The notes: generated by a model from the sequence alone, not told the origin. Shown: positions 1 to 9,101, counted from the first letter of the stretch. The stretch is 35,096 nucleotides of DNA from Peptostreptococcus anaerobius VPI 4330 = DSM 2949 (GCF_000381525.1 NZ_KB906625.1:1-35096), one strand, 5' to 3'. Numbers and translations: made by a program.

Positions 1-298
1 TATATTTGTTAACCCATTGATAAAGAATATTTGTATTTATTCCAGATTTAAGTGCTGTTTCTTCGTAAGAATTTCCTGCTAATACTTTTGATACAAGCTT
101 AAACTTTTCTTCTGCACTCCACTTTTTATTCTGTTCATTGTGTTTAAGGATTTCTTCTCCATGAAAATCTACAAGTTTGCTCCAATATCTAATTTTGTCT
201 CTAAACGTACGAGGTTTAACACCTTCTGGTGTTTCCATCCACTTTCCTTGTTTGTATAGTTCTACGCATTCTTTTTTGAATTCATAACTATATCGCAT
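1..298 (-). CDS. IS3/IS150-type transposase OrfA, 3' end outside window
   Basis: About 99 residues are visible, starting MRYSYEFKKECVELYKQGKW and reading open to the window edge. The protein is basic and holds two helix-turn-helix-like segments: one near residues 8-40, and a second near 65-95 that includes SAEEKFKLVSKVLAG and ends ILYQWVNKY. This layout is typical of OrfA of IS3/IS150-group elements, which binds the terminal repeats and is usually joined to the DDE OrfB by a -1 frameshift. The frameshift region and OrfB are outside the window. The start is supported by AAGGAGGG about 8 nt upstream. That ribosome binding site lies inside a hairpin, so translation is probably limited. The identification is from motif pattern only. 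Confidence 0.8.
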   Translation of the reverse strand, partial: MRYSYEFKKECVELYKQGKWMETPEGVKPRTFRDKIRYWSKLVDFHGEEILKHNEQNKKWSAEEKFKLVSKVLAGNSYEETALKSGINTNILYQWVNKY

Positions 299-303
299 AA
301 AAA

Positions 304-338
304 TACCCTCCTTACTGGTTTGTCCAGTAAAGAGGGTA
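304..338 (-). promoter_or_regulatory. Hairpin sequestering the transposase ribosome binding site
   Basis: Two 15-nt arms (304-318 and 324-338) pair in 14 of 15 positions around a 5-nt loop. On the minus-strand transcript the 3' arm contains AAGGAGGG, the Shine-Dalgarno sequence of the transposase helper, and the 5' arm is the IS end itself. Read-through RNA entering from outside would fold and hide the ribosome binding site. This arrangement is known from other IS elements as protection against activation by external transcription; its function here is inferred. Confidence 0.65.
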
Positions 339-452
339 CATATCACATTTGTGCACGTATTTTTATTATCACATTTATTTATATTTTTATTTTCATAGAT
401 ATTTTGGATGCTTATTTATATATTTATTTATATCTTTCTTCCCTATTTAGCT

Positions 453-1217
453 TTAGTAGTTGATAGCATCATCAAGTACTTTACCTATAGATTCATTGAT
501 TACTAGGTCGGCTCTTGAGTCTAACTGTGTACTTGACTTGTTTATAAGTACAATGTGGTCTCCCTTAAAATAGTCCAAAAATCCAGCTGCTGGGTAAACT
601 ACAAGTGAAGTTCCTCCAACTATAAGCAGGTCAGCCTTGGATATAGAGTTGATTGCTCCAGATATAGTTTTGTCGTCTAGTGACTCTTCGTATAGGACTA
701 CATCTGGCTTGACTATAGAACCACACTTTTTGCAGCGTGGTACAGGATCTCCTAGGTCTAAGAATTCATCAAGATTGTATTTTGCCTTACATGAGGTACA
801 GGTATTGTGGTTGATATTTCCATGTAGGTCAAATACCCTAGTATTACCTGCAAGTTGGTGGAGGCCATCTATATTTTGAGTTACTATTGAGTCCAACTTA
901 CCCATTTTTTCCAGTTTTGCTAGGGCAAGGTGGGCCTTGTTTGGCTTTGCATCCTTATATATCATATTGGACTTGTAAAAAGAGAAAAAATCCTCTGTAT
1001 ACCTAACAAAAAAAGTATGTGAAACTAGTTGTTCGGGTGAAAACTGCCTGTTTAATTTTTTTGAAAATAGCCCATTGGAACTCCTAAAATCTGGTATATT
1101 AGATTCCGTAGATACACCTGCACCACCAAAGAATACAATCCTTTTTGCATTTTTTATGTAGTCCCTTAGTTTGCTTATATTTTCATTATACGTCAATGTT
1201 TTTTCTTCATTTGTCAT
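453..1217 (-). CDS. Sirtuin (Sir2 family) NAD-dependent protein deacylase
   Basis: Removes acyl groups from lysines while consuming NAD+, giving nicotinamide and O-acyl-ADP-ribose; cytosolic. The 254-residue protein has the sirtuin motifs in order: NAD-binding GGAGVSTESNIPDF (31-44), TQNIDGLH (113-120), catalytic His132 in LHGN, and a zinc ribbon with Cys140/Cys143 and Cys162/Cys165, followed by the conserved GGTSLVVYPA segment. Length fits bacterial CobB-type sirtuins. I start at MTNEEKTL because AAGGAGG lies 7 nt upstream; an in-frame ATG 66 nt further upstream has no such site. It is divergent from the wall hydrolase at 1530 and is followed by the IS end. Whether it prefers acetyl or succinyl lysine cannot be told. 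Confidence 0.93.
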   Translation of the reverse strand: MTNEEKTLTYNENISKLRDYIKNAKRIVFFGGAGVSTESNIPDFRSSNGLFSKKLNRQFSPEQLVSHTFFVRYTEDFFSFYKSNMIYKDAKPNKAHLALAKLEKMGKLDSIVTQNIDGLHQLAGNTRVFDLHGNINHNTCTSCKAKYNLDEFLDLGDPVPRCKKCGSIVKPDVVLYEESLDDKTISGAINSISKADLLIVGGTSLVVYPAAGFLDYFKGDHIVLINKSSTQLDSRADLVINESIGKVLDDAINY

Positions 1218-1409
1218 ATTAGACCTCCTTGAGTTAAGAGAATTATAAGTGATATAACTTGATATAGTTGATTTAAATACCACAATTAAATTATACCACA
1301 GAGATTATTTGATTGCTTGCTAGATGAAAAGAATACTGGTAGATTGTAGACAAAATAATATTAGTCACGTGTATTCTTGTAACTTTTTTGTAATTTTTGA
1401 CCATAATTA

Positions 1410-1438
1410 TTTACATAGCTGTAATTATTTGTTATAAT
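1410..1438 (+). promoter_or_regulatory. Promoter of the wall hydrolase gene
   Basis: TTTACA (1410-1415), a 17-nt spacer and TATAAT (1433-1438), with an extended TGT just before the -10. It lies about 90 nt upstream of the TTG start at 1530. The rest of the 312-bp gap 1218-1529 is AT-rich and shows nothing else I can support. Confidence 0.6.
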
Positions 1439-1529
1439 AGAGTATATTTTGGAATGAAGGATAGATTAAAGTCAGTAGGTATTTTTTTAAATCTTACTGT
1501 TTATTGAATAGTATTGGAGGTAATATTAA

Positions 1530-3038
1530 TTGAAAACTAAGATCTTTTTGTCTGCCCTAGCTCTTATACCTGCCCTTGGTATGAATGCAAATGCTGAGGC
1601 TAGTGTTGGACACATAAATTTTGAATTTGTAAATATAAGAACTAATCCCAGCATGGATGATAGGGTAAGTTTTGTACTAAAGAGGGGTGCAGAAGTCACT
1701 ATATTAGAAGAAAAAGATGGATGGTCACATATAAAAAGTGGAAACCATGAAGGTTGGGTACAGTCTAATTCTATTATCAAGGGTGAGGATAATAACAATG
1801 TAAAACTAAACTCTAACGTTGGTAGTCAGAAGATGATCAACAATCCTACGCTAAATCTTAGACAGGGTGCGACAACATCAAGTAAAATTATTGCCGTACT
1901 TAAAAAAGGAGATATAGTAAGATTATTAGAAGATAGGGTAGGTTGGTGTAAGGTTGATTTTAATGGTAAGGTTGGATACTTATCAAGTAGATACTTATCT
2001 GATGTAAATGCCAACACTTCAAGTATACCAGCAAAGACTATAATGACAGTAACATCAAACCAGTTAAATGTCAGAAGAGAAGCTAAGGCAACTAGTGCTA
2101 AATTGATGACAATATATAAGGGAGATGAAGTGGTATTTGAAGCCAACACTAATGGTTGGGCAAAGATTACTAAGGATGGTAAGACAGGCTATGTATCTTC
2201 TTACTACCTAAAGGATACAGGTAAGACACAAGAAGCTCCTAAGGATGAAATAAATGAGGCTGAAACAAAACCTAGTATAGACCCTAACATTGCAAATAGG
2301 AACTCAAATGATGAAATACAGGGTGGAGTAAGTTACCAGGACATGAATATGAGTCTTAGTGACCATGTTAATATGCAGATGTCAAATGCACTAAATGTAT
2401 CGAATGCTCCAGGTTGGCCTAGGGCTACTAAAGAGGAACTTACATACCTGATGGATCCTAATAATTTCACTGACAGCACAGGTATGATGCAGTTTGTAAG
2501 GTTGGATAGATTTTCAAATTGCATAAGTGTTGACCAGTTAAACAGTTATATTAACAGGTATTGTCCAGTTGGTAATCCATTCCATAATCAGGGGCAGGCA
2601 TTTATAAATGCGGCTAAGAAGAACAACATAGATGTAATCTATCTTGTTGCCCATTCATTTATAGAAACAGGAAGAGGTACTTCAAAGCTTGCACGTGGTA
2701 ATGTAGTAAATGGAAAGACTGTCTATAACTTCTTTGGTATTGGTGCAGTCGATGGTAATGCCTTTGCAGGAGGTACTGCTACAGCCTACAAGAATGGTTG
2801 GACAAGTGTTGCTGCAGGTATTGATGGTGCAGCTACATGGATATCTAACAGGTATATACACAGCAGCAAGTATGACCAGAATACACTTTACAAGATGAAG
2901 TGGTCTACTACATCTATTTATCACCAGTATGCAACAGCTATACAGTGGCCTTCACATATAGGTAGGGTCATGTCTGAGATAGCATCCTACTCAAATTCTA
3001 CTCATAATCTAGCCTACCAAGTTCCTAGATATAAGTAG
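1530..3038 (+). CDS. Secreted SH3b-repeat glucosaminidase (peptidoglycan hydrolase)
   Basis: A 502-residue exported cell-wall hydrolase. Residues 1-23 form a signal peptide (MKTKIF, then a hydrophobic core, then an ANAEA-type cleavage site). Three bacterial SH3 repeats follow at about 26-83, 101-158 and 170-228, each with the LN(V/L)R and GW...GYVSS pattern that binds the wall. A linker of about 70 residues leads to a C-terminal GH73-type endo-beta-N-acetylglucosaminidase domain (about 310-490). Its likely catalytic Glu is E379 in HSFIETGRGTS, followed by VYNFFGIGA. It should cleave the glycan strand next to GlcNAc. The start codon is TTG, chosen because GGAGG sits 9 nt upstream and the signal peptide begins there. 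It has its own promoter and terminator, so it is probably monocistronic. The exact substrate bond is inferred from the family. Confidence 0.9.
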   Translation: MKTKIFLSALALIPALGMNANAEASVGHINFEFVNIRTNPSMDDRVSFVLKRGAEVTILEEKDGWSHIKSGNHEGWVQSNSIIKGEDNNNVKLNSNVGSQKMINNPTLNLRQGATTSSKIIAVLKKGDIVRLLEDRVGWCKVDFNGKVGYLSSRYLSDVNANTSSIPAKTIMTVTSNQLNVRREAKATSAKLMTIYKGDEVVFEANTNGWAKITKDGKTGYVSSYYLKDTGKTQEAPKDEINEAETKPSIDPNIANRNSNDEIQGGVSYQDMNMSLSDHVNMQMSNALNVSNAPGWPRATKEELTYLMDPNNFTDSTGMMQFVRLDRFSNCISVDQLNSYINRYCPVGNPFHNQGQAFINAAKKNNIDVIYLVAHSFIETGRGTSKLARGNVVNGKTVYNFFGIGAVDGNAFAGGTATAYKNGWTSVAAGIDGAATWISNRYIHSSKYDQNTLYKMKWSTTSIYHQYATAIQWPSHIGRVMSEIASYSNSTHNLAYQVPRYK

Positions 3039-3064
3039 TTAATAAAAATTTAAAAGACATCAAC

Positions 3065-3099
3065 CCCCACATAAGCTAAATACTTGTGTGGGGTATTTA
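3065..3099 (+). terminator. Rho-independent terminator after the wall hydrolase
   Basis: An 11-bp stem (3065-3075 with 3083-3093, one G-T pair) with a 7-nt loop, followed by TATTTAAATTT. Confidence 0.7.
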
Positions 3100-3125
3100 A
3101 ATTTAAGATATAATTTACAAACAGA

Positions 3126-3156
3126 TTGGATATTATTTATGAAAAAATGGTATAAT
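3126..3156 (+). promoter_or_regulatory. Promoter of the ABC exporter operon
   Basis: Extended -10 TGGTATAAT (ends 3156) with a possible -35 TTGGAT at 3126-3131 and a long 19-nt spacer. The expected transcript start near 3163 leaves about 28 nt before the ATG at 3191. Confidence 0.5.
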
Positions 3157-3190
3157 ATTCTTTAGAGTATTTATGAAAGGATCAAGTATT

Positions 3191-5368
3191 ATGAAGAGAG
3201 TAATGTCTTATTATGGCAAACATATATTATCAATACTGCTTTTGGTTGCTATATTAGTTGTACAGGTCAAGTTTGAATTGATGCTACCCAAGTACACTTC
3301 TGATATTGTAAATGTAGGAATCCAGCAGGGAGGACTAAAAGAGTCTACACCAAGAGTAATAGATGAGAAAACATATGGTGTCTTACTTTCCATAACAAAG
3401 GTAGGATACAAGGGCAAGATTGCTAGTTCATATGAGAGATGGGAACCTAAGAGCAATAGTCAGGAAAATAAAAAAATTAGGCAAGAAAATGAGAATTCCA
3501 AGATGATATCTTCAAAGTATGAGGATACAAACTACTATGTATTAAAAGATAAGTTGACTAAAAGTGACTATCTTAAGTTGGATAAATACATGGCGGATTC
3601 ATTGACTAAAATGGCTATATACCTATCAAATAAGGATATTGAGGCAGGTAAGAAACCGAGAATGGAACTGGCTTCAGATGTAGGTCTAACTGAACAAGTC
3701 AAAAAACAAATATCGGTAAGAATGGTCAAAGAATTGTATAAGACTTATGGAGTGAATGTAGATAAGATACAAAAAGCATATATGTGGTCAACAGCTAGGT
3801 GGATGTTGTTTATAGCACTTCTTGGTGGAATTGCATCAATAGGAGTTAGCTTTATATCGTCTAGGGTCTCTACAAAAATAGCTAGGAACCTTAGAAGGGA
3901 CTCATATTCAAAGGTGCTTAAGTTTTCACAGTATGAAATGAACAGTTTTTCTAGTGCATCATTGATTTCAAGGTGCACAAATGATATACAACAGATTCAA
4001 CAATCTTCTGTAATGGCACTAAGATTTATATTTTATGGTCCTATAATGGCTATAGGCGCATTTAGCAGCATATTGAAACTCAATGTTTCTATGATATGGA
4101 TAATCGTACTTGCAATACTTGTAACATTGGTTAGTATAGCGGTAGTCATGTATATAGCTATGCCAAGGTTTAAGATTGTACAGTCTATTGTTGACAAGTT
4201 AAACCTAGTATCTATGGAATTTATATCAGGTATAGAGGTCAACAGGGTATTTGGTACTGCCAAATATGAAGAAGAACGATTTGACAAGGTAAATACTGAA
4301 CTTACAGGAATATACCTATTTATATCAAGGCTTATGTCAATAATGCAGCCTATGTTGATGTTTGTAATGAACGGGGCAACTCTATTGATTATATGGTTTG
4401 GCGCCAAGGCTATAGAATCAGGTAATCTACAGGTTGGTGATATGATGGCATTTATCCAGTATGCTATGCAGATTATAATGGCATTTTTATTTATATCTAT
4501 GATGTCTATTATAGTGCCAAGGGCCATGATATCTGCCAATAGGATAGGTGAGGTATTGGACTGCGAGATACTTATTAAAGACGAAGGTAGGGTAAATAAG
4601 TTCAATAAAGAAGGCAGCATAGAATTTAAGGATGTAAGTTTTAGGTATGAAGGGGCAGAAGAGGATATAATAAGCGATATTAGTTTCTCAATACCTAAGG
4701 GCAATACCCTAGCAATTATAGGGTCAACTGGTTCTGGCAAATCTACAATTGTAAAGCTTATACCTAGGTTCTTGGAGGCTACATCAGGAAATATTCTTGT
4801 AGATGGTGTTGATGTGAGGAATATGCCTCTCAAGGTGCTTAGATCAAAGATATCTCTTGTAAACCAAAAGGCAACCCTATTTTCAGGTACTATTGGGTCT
4901 AATATAGGATATGCCAATCCTGCATTTGATCATTTTGCAATAAAACAAGCTGCAGAGATATCACAGTCAATGGAGTTTATCCAGTCTAAGAAAGACAGCT
5001 TTGATTCTAAGGTAGAGCAGGCTGGTGCAAACCTATCAGGTGGTCAAAAGCAGAGGATATCTATTGCAAGGGCTATAGCAAGAGACCCAGAAATTATTGT
5101 ATTTGACGACTCCTTCTCAGCCCTTGACTCAAAGACTGATAGGATGCTTCGTAGGAGTATAAAAGAAAAATTATCTGACAAGACTATAATAGTAGTTGCT
5201 CAGAGGATAAATACTATTATGGATGCAGATGAAATATTGGTAATTGAAAATGGTAAGATAGCAGGTAGGGGTAGGCATAAGGACCTTCTAAGAACTTGCG
5301 AGGTATATTATGAAATAGCAAAATCACAGATGACAGAGGAGGAGTTGAACAATGAAATCAGCGAGTAA
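3191..5368 (+). CDS. ABC exporter half-transporter with degenerate ATPase site
   Basis: A type IV (exporter-fold) ABC protein of 725 residues: membrane domain then ATPase domain. TM1 lies near residues 7-29. It is followed by an unusual insert of about 165 mostly polar residues before TM2 (near 205), probably outside the membrane. The ATPase domain has Walker A GSTGSGKST (about 510), an intact LSGGQKQR signature (about 615), Walker B IIVFDDS with Asp where the catalytic Glu normally sits, and VAQR with Gln replacing the H-loop His (about 669). Such changes mark the non-hydrolysing half of asymmetric heterodimers (TM287/288 or BmrCD type). I start at 3191 because AAAGGA lies 9 nt upstream; the ATG at 3173 has no such site. 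The gene overlaps its partner by 17 nt. The substrate (drug, lipid or peptide) is unknown. Confidence 0.92.
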   Translation: MKRVMSYYGKHILSILLLVAILVVQVKFELMLPKYTSDIVNVGIQQGGLKESTPRVIDEKTYGVLLSITKVGYKGKIASSYERWEPKSNSQENKKIRQENENSKMISSKYEDTNYYVLKDKLTKSDYLKLDKYMADSLTKMAIYLSNKDIEAGKKPRMELASDVGLTEQVKKQISVRMVKELYKTYGVNVDKIQKAYMWSTARWMLFIALLGGIASIGVSFISSRVSTKIARNLRRDSYSKVLKFSQYEMNSFSSASLISRCTNDIQQIQQSSVMALRFIFYGPIMAIGAFSSILKLNVSMIWIIVLAILVTLVSIAVVMYIAMPRFKIVQSIVDKLNLVSMEFISGIEVNRVFGTAKYEEERFDKVNTELTGIYLFISRLMSIMQPMLMFVMNGATLLIIWFGAKAIESGNLQVGDMMAFIQYAMQIIMAFLFISMMSIIVPRAMISANRIGEVLDCEILIKDEGRVNKFNKEGSIEFKDVSFRYEGAEEDIISDISFSIPKGNTLAIIGSTGSGKSTIVKLIPRFLEATSGNILVDGVDVRNMPLKVLRSKISLVNQKATLFSGTIGSNIGYANPAFDHFAIKQAAEISQSMEFIQSKKDSFDSKVEQAGANLSGGQKQRISIARAIARDPEIIVFDDSFSALDSKTDRMLRRSIKEKLSDKTIIVVAQRINTIMDADEILVIENGKIAGRGRHKDLLRTCEVYYEIAKSQMTEEELNNEISE

Positions 5369-7160
5369 GAAAAACAAGTCTTCCAAAAAATCATTTATGG
5401 CTACACTAAAAAGATTGTCCAGCTACCTAGCAGATGAGAAATTAAAGATACTTATAGTATTTGTGTTTGCTATATTATCTACTATATTTGCTATAGTTGG
5501 ACCAAAGATAATGGGTAATGCAACAACTGAGATATTTAAGGGGATGATGAGAAAGGTACAAAATCCTCAGGATGGAATAGATTTTTACAAGGTAGGCATG
5601 ATAGTATTTACCTTGATAATCCTGTACACACTTAGCTCACTATTCTCTTATATTCAATCATATATAATGTCTGGTGTATCACAGAGGGTAACCTACAATC
5701 TTAGAAAGGATATATCAGAGAAGTTCAATAGGCTACCTATAAGCTATTACGATACAAATTCTAAGGGTGACATAATATCTAGGGTTACAAATGATGTAGA
5801 TACACTTAGTACAACACTTAACCAATCATTGATGCAGCTAGTGACATCCTTGATAACTGTAGTTGGTGTATTTGTGATGATGGTGTCTATAAACCTAGTT
5901 ATGAGTTTGGTATCATTGGTTGTTTTACCTATAACTGTCTTGGTGCTTGGACTTGTAATCAAAAATTCACAGAAGTACTTTAAAGACCAGCAAAAACACT
6001 TAGGTAAGATAAATGGAAAGATAGAAGAATCATTCTCTGGACAAGAAGTAATAAGAGGCTATATGGGAGAAAAATATGAAATAACTGAGTTTAACAGGAT
6101 TAACAATAAGCTATATGAAAGTGGTTGGAAGTCTCAATTTTTATCTTCAGTTATGATGCCCATAATGATGTTTGTAGGCAATCTGGGCTATGCAATAGTA
6201 GCTATCTTCGGTGGCTATATGGCTATAAATGGAAATATTCAAGTTGGTGATATACAGGCATTTATACAATATATGAGGACTTTCACCCAACCTCTTAACC
6301 AGTTAGCCCAGGTTATGAACCTACTTCAGTCTACAGTTGCTGCAGCTGACAGGATATTTGAGTTTCTTGATGAAGAAGAGATAGATTTAAGTAAGAAGGA
6401 TATAATAGATGAAAAGTCTTTCAAGGGAGCTATAGACTTTGACCACGTTAGGTTTGGATATGAAGAAAATAAGATTATTATAAATGATTTTAATCTACAC
6501 GTTAGCCCAGGACAAAAGGTTGCTATTGTAGGACCGACTGGTGCTGGTAAGACTACACTTGTCAAACTACTTATGAGGTTTTATCAGGCAAATTCGGGGA
6601 CTATAAGAATTGATGGTAAGGACATCAACGAACTAGACTTTGATAGTTATAGGTCCAAGTTTGCCATGGTTCTTCAGGATGCCTGGCTGTTTACAGGCTC
6701 TATAAAAGACAACCTAAGGTATGGTAAGTTAGATGCCAGTGATGAAGAGGTTAAAAGGGCTGCAAAGTCTGCCTATGTCCATAGGTTTATAATGACCCAG
6801 CCTCATGGTTATGACACTATGTTGACTGCGGATTCAAGCAATATCTCTCAGGGACAAAAACAGCTTATGACAATAGCAAGGGCCATACTTTCTGACCCTA
6901 GGGTACTAATCTTGGATGAGGCGACAAGTTCTGTAGATACACGTACTGAGCAGATGATACAAAAGGCCATGGATAACCTGGTAGTCAACAGGACTAGTTT
7001 TATAATAGCCCATAGACTTTCAACAATAAGAAACGCAGACTTGATACTAGTTATGAATGAAGGAGATATAGTCGAGCAAGGCAATCATGAAGAGCTGATG
7101 AAACTAGATGGATTTTATAGCAAACTATACAGGTCGCAGTATGAGGGGGAAACTGATTAA
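5352..7160 (+). CDS. ABC exporter half-transporter, catalytic partner
   Basis: A 602-residue exporter-type ABC protein with an N-terminal six-helix membrane domain (about 30-330) and a C-terminal ATPase domain. Walker A is GPTGAGKTT (about 394), Walker B is VLILDEAT with the catalytic Glu (about 517-524), and the H-loop is IIAHRLSTI. Its signature is ISQGQKQL instead of LSGGQ, so it complements the upstream protein. One composite site has this Walker A/B/H set with the partner LSGGQ and is canonical; the other is doubly degenerate. The start codon lies inside the upstream gene, with GAGGAG about 9 nt before it, so translation is probably coupled and stoichiometric. The family includes multidrug, lipid and peptide exporters, and the sequence does not decide among them. 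Confidence 0.93.
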   Translation: MKSASKKNKSSKKSFMATLKRLSSYLADEKLKILIVFVFAILSTIFAIVGPKIMGNATTEIFKGMMRKVQNPQDGIDFYKVGMIVFTLIILYTLSSLFSYIQSYIMSGVSQRVTYNLRKDISEKFNRLPISYYDTNSKGDIISRVTNDVDTLSTTLNQSLMQLVTSLITVVGVFVMMVSINLVMSLVSLVVLPITVLVLGLVIKNSQKYFKDQQKHLGKINGKIEESFSGQEVIRGYMGEKYEITEFNRINNKLYESGWKSQFLSSVMMPIMMFVGNLGYAIVAIFGGYMAINGNIQVGDIQAFIQYMRTFTQPLNQLAQVMNLLQSTVAAADRIFEFLDEEEIDLSKKDIIDEKSFKGAIDFDHVRFGYEENKIIINDFNLHVSPGQKVAIVGPTGAGKTTLVKLLMRFYQANSGTIRIDGKDINELDFDSYRSKFAMVLQDAWLFTGSIKDNLRYGKLDASDEEVKRAAKSAYVHRFIMTQPHGYDTMLTADSSNISQGQKQLMTIARAILSDPRVLILDEATSSVDTRTEQMIQKAMDNLVVNRTSFIIAHRLSTIRNADLILVMNEGDIVEQGNHEELMKLDGFYSKLYRSQYEGETD

Positions 7161-7162
7161 AA

Positions 7163-8326
7163 ATGAAATTTGATTGGAATAAAAAATATACGACTATTGC
7201 ACTGTATTCAGTGATAGTAATTGCATCTGGTATTATGCTATATCTTGGACTTACTAAGTTTACTAAGTTGAGTGAGCTATTTAATACCTTTATAGCTATA
7301 ATAAGACCCTTTATTATAGGATTTTCTTTGGCTTACTTATTCAATTTTATGTTGGCTTTTTATGAGGATAAGATAATATTGAATCTAGCCAAGAAGGGAA
7401 TGAGCCATAGAAAAATGAGGACCCTATCACTATTGATGACTTATTTTACTGTTTGTATCTTGGTATACTTGTTTATAGAGTTCATATTGCCAGAGGTTGC
7501 AGCTAGTTTATCATCTATAATAACTGACTTTCCGAGAATAGTGAATAAACTATACCTATATACAGATTCTCTTATAAGCAGTATAGAAATATCAGGACCT
7601 GCAAAGGAATTTGTAACGGCTAAGATAGAGGAAATAGGAAAGCAATTGATGGAATTTGCTACCAACCTTATGCCTTATCTTGCAAACACACTTTTAATGG
7701 TGCTTAAGAGTATATGGAACCTAGTTTTAGGTATAATTATATCTGTATATGTCTTGGCTGATAAGGAAAGCTTCTACGCTATGTGTAAGAAGTTTATAAG
7801 AGCTGTATTTTCAACTAGTGCTGGTGACTATATCCTATATGTGACAGATCTTTCAAATGATATGTTTGGTAAGTTTATAGTTGGTAAGATAATTGACTCT
7901 ACAATTATAGGTGCAATAGCCTTTATAGTTTTATATATTGTTAAGATGCCTTACCTTATACTTATTACATTTATAATAGGTGTTACAAATATAATTCCAT
8001 TTTTTGGTCCTTTTATAGGAGCTGTGCCATCTATTATACTTGTCCTATTTGTAAGTCCTATTAAGGCTTTATGGTTAACAATTATAATATTTATCATCCA
8101 ACAGCTTGATGGTAATGTTATAGGTCCGAAGATACTAGGTGGATCTCTAGGTATATCATCATTCTGGATACTATTTTCATTGCTACTAGCAGGCAAGTTC
8201 TTTGGACTAATTGGTATGGTATTGGGTGTGCCTCTTTTTGCAGTTATACATACTCTTGCAGGAGAGACTATAAATGACAAGCTAGTAAAGAAGGGACTAC
8301 CTACATCCAAGGAAGAATATAAGTAA
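7163..8326 (+). CDS. AI-2E family (PerM/YdiK-like) membrane transporter
   Basis: A 387-residue polytopic membrane protein. Hydrophobic helices lie near 10-30, 40-65, 85-110, 175-200 and four or more between 240 and 365. The conserved AI-2E family C-terminal segments are visible: GVTNIIPFFGPFIGAVP, a QQLDGNVIGPKILGGSLGIS stretch and GMVLGVPLFAV. The family was named for export of autoinducer-2, but members also include Na+/H+ antiporters and permeases, so transport of AI-2 is not implied. The ATG lies 2 nt after the stop of the ABC gene, so it is in the same operon. Expression together with an exporter suggests a shared envelope or efflux role, which is inference. Confidence 0.87.
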   Translation: MKFDWNKKYTTIALYSVIVIASGIMLYLGLTKFTKLSELFNTFIAIIRPFIIGFSLAYLFNFMLAFYEDKIILNLAKKGMSHRKMRTLSLLMTYFTVCILVYLFIEFILPEVAASLSSIITDFPRIVNKLYLYTDSLISSIEISGPAKEFVTAKIEEIGKQLMEFATNLMPYLANTLLMVLKSIWNLVLGIIISVYVLADKESFYAMCKKFIRAVFSTSAGDYILYVTDLSNDMFGKFIVGKIIDSTIIGAIAFIVLYIVKMPYLILITFIIGVTNIIPFFGPFIGAVPSIILVLFVSPIKALWLTIIIFIIQQLDGNVIGPKILGGSLGISSFWILFSLLLAGKFFGLIGMVLGVPLFAVIHTLAGETINDKLVKKGLPTSKEEYK

Positions 8327-8353
8327 AAAGAAAAATCTCTATAGGGGTGTATT

Positions 8354-9028
8354 ATGATTAATAAGTATATAGATTTAATAAAAAATAATATTTTGTTTGA
8401 AAATTTTGCTCTAGGTGACCTAGCAGAATTTCTCGATTTAATAGGTGCAAAAACTATAGCAATTAGCAAGGGACAAAATTTATTTGAAGAGGGACATATT
8501 TATGAGAATATGTGCTTTCTCTTGGAGGGTGAGATAGTGCTTTCTAAGAGTGACGAAAGTGGAAATAGAAATATAATAGATAAGATAAGTCCTGGCCAGA
8601 TATTTGCAGAGGTATTTTCCATGACATCCAATAAGGTGTGCCCTGTCACAGCCACTGCTGAGAAAAAGTCATTATTGATGACTATAAATACAGATAGGTT
8701 GCTAAGGCCAGATTTTGATCTTGGAGAAAAGTTTACAAGTGAACAGGCTACAATTATTTCTTGTCTTATAAAGACATTTGCGGATAAGAACCTAATCCTG
8801 CTAAACAAAATAGAAATACTTTCTAGGAGGAATACTAGGGACAAGATACTTCATTTTCTAGAAAAGGAGAGTATGAAATCATGTAATATTTTCTTTGAAA
8901 TTCCTTATTCGAGAAAGGATATGGCAGATTTTTTAGGTGTTGATAGGTCGGCCCTTTCAAGAGAGCTTAGTAGGTTAAGAGAAGAAGGAATTATCGATTT
9001 TGATAAATCAACTTTTAAGTTTTTATAA
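8354..9028 (+). CDS. Crp/Fnr-family transcriptional regulator
   Basis: A 224-residue regulator. The cyclic-nucleotide-binding-like beta-barrel covers about 15-125 (GQNLFEEGHIYENMCFLLEG is the recognisable turn), followed by a dimer helix and a C-terminal winged HTH (about 165-224; SRKDMADFLGVDRSALSREL is the recognition helix region). It has no N-terminal cysteine cluster for an FNR-type Fe-S centre. The residues expected for cAMP contact are not obvious, so the ligand is unknown. It lies 27 nt after the AI-2E gene with AGGGGTG near the start, and is the last gene of the ABC operon, so it may regulate that operon. Expected targets are TGTGA-like or FNR-like palindromes, which I did not find next to it. 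Confidence 0.88.
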   Translation: MINKYIDLIKNNILFENFALGDLAEFLDLIGAKTIAISKGQNLFEEGHIYENMCFLLEGEIVLSKSDESGNRNIIDKISPGQIFAEVFSMTSNKVCPVTATAEKKSLLMTINTDRLLRPDFDLGEKFTSEQATIISCLIKTFADKNLILLNKIEILSRRNTRDKILHFLEKESMKSCNIFFEIPYSRKDMADFLGVDRSALSRELSRLREEGIIDFDKSTFKFL

Positions 9029-9101
9029 TATATAAATTTGTTATGTAATGATATATTTTCTTATACATTCTGTTTTAAGCATATATTATTGGGGCATATT
9101 A

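Larger units (their letters stand above)
1..340 (-). mobile_element. IS3-family insertion sequence, one end only
   Basis: The left edge holds one end of an insertion sequence read on the minus strand. The support is an OrfA-type transposase helper reading out of the window and an end sequence that, read on the minus strand, starts TGTACCCTCTTTACTGG, which resembles the TGTACTGG-like ends of the IS150 group. I place the outer boundary at about 340, where the minus strand begins with TG. The other end and OrfB lie outside the window, so target duplication and completeness cannot be judged. Confidence 0.7.

Noticed and set aside
4033-4917. 294-residue minus-strand open frame inside the first ABC gene
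   Set aside because: It lies fully within a well-supported gene, has no ribosome site and shows no domain; it is a shadow frame.
7951-8469. 172-residue minus-strand open frame across the AI-2E/Crp boundary
   Set aside because: It overlaps two clear genes on the other strand and has no recognisable motif or ribosome site.
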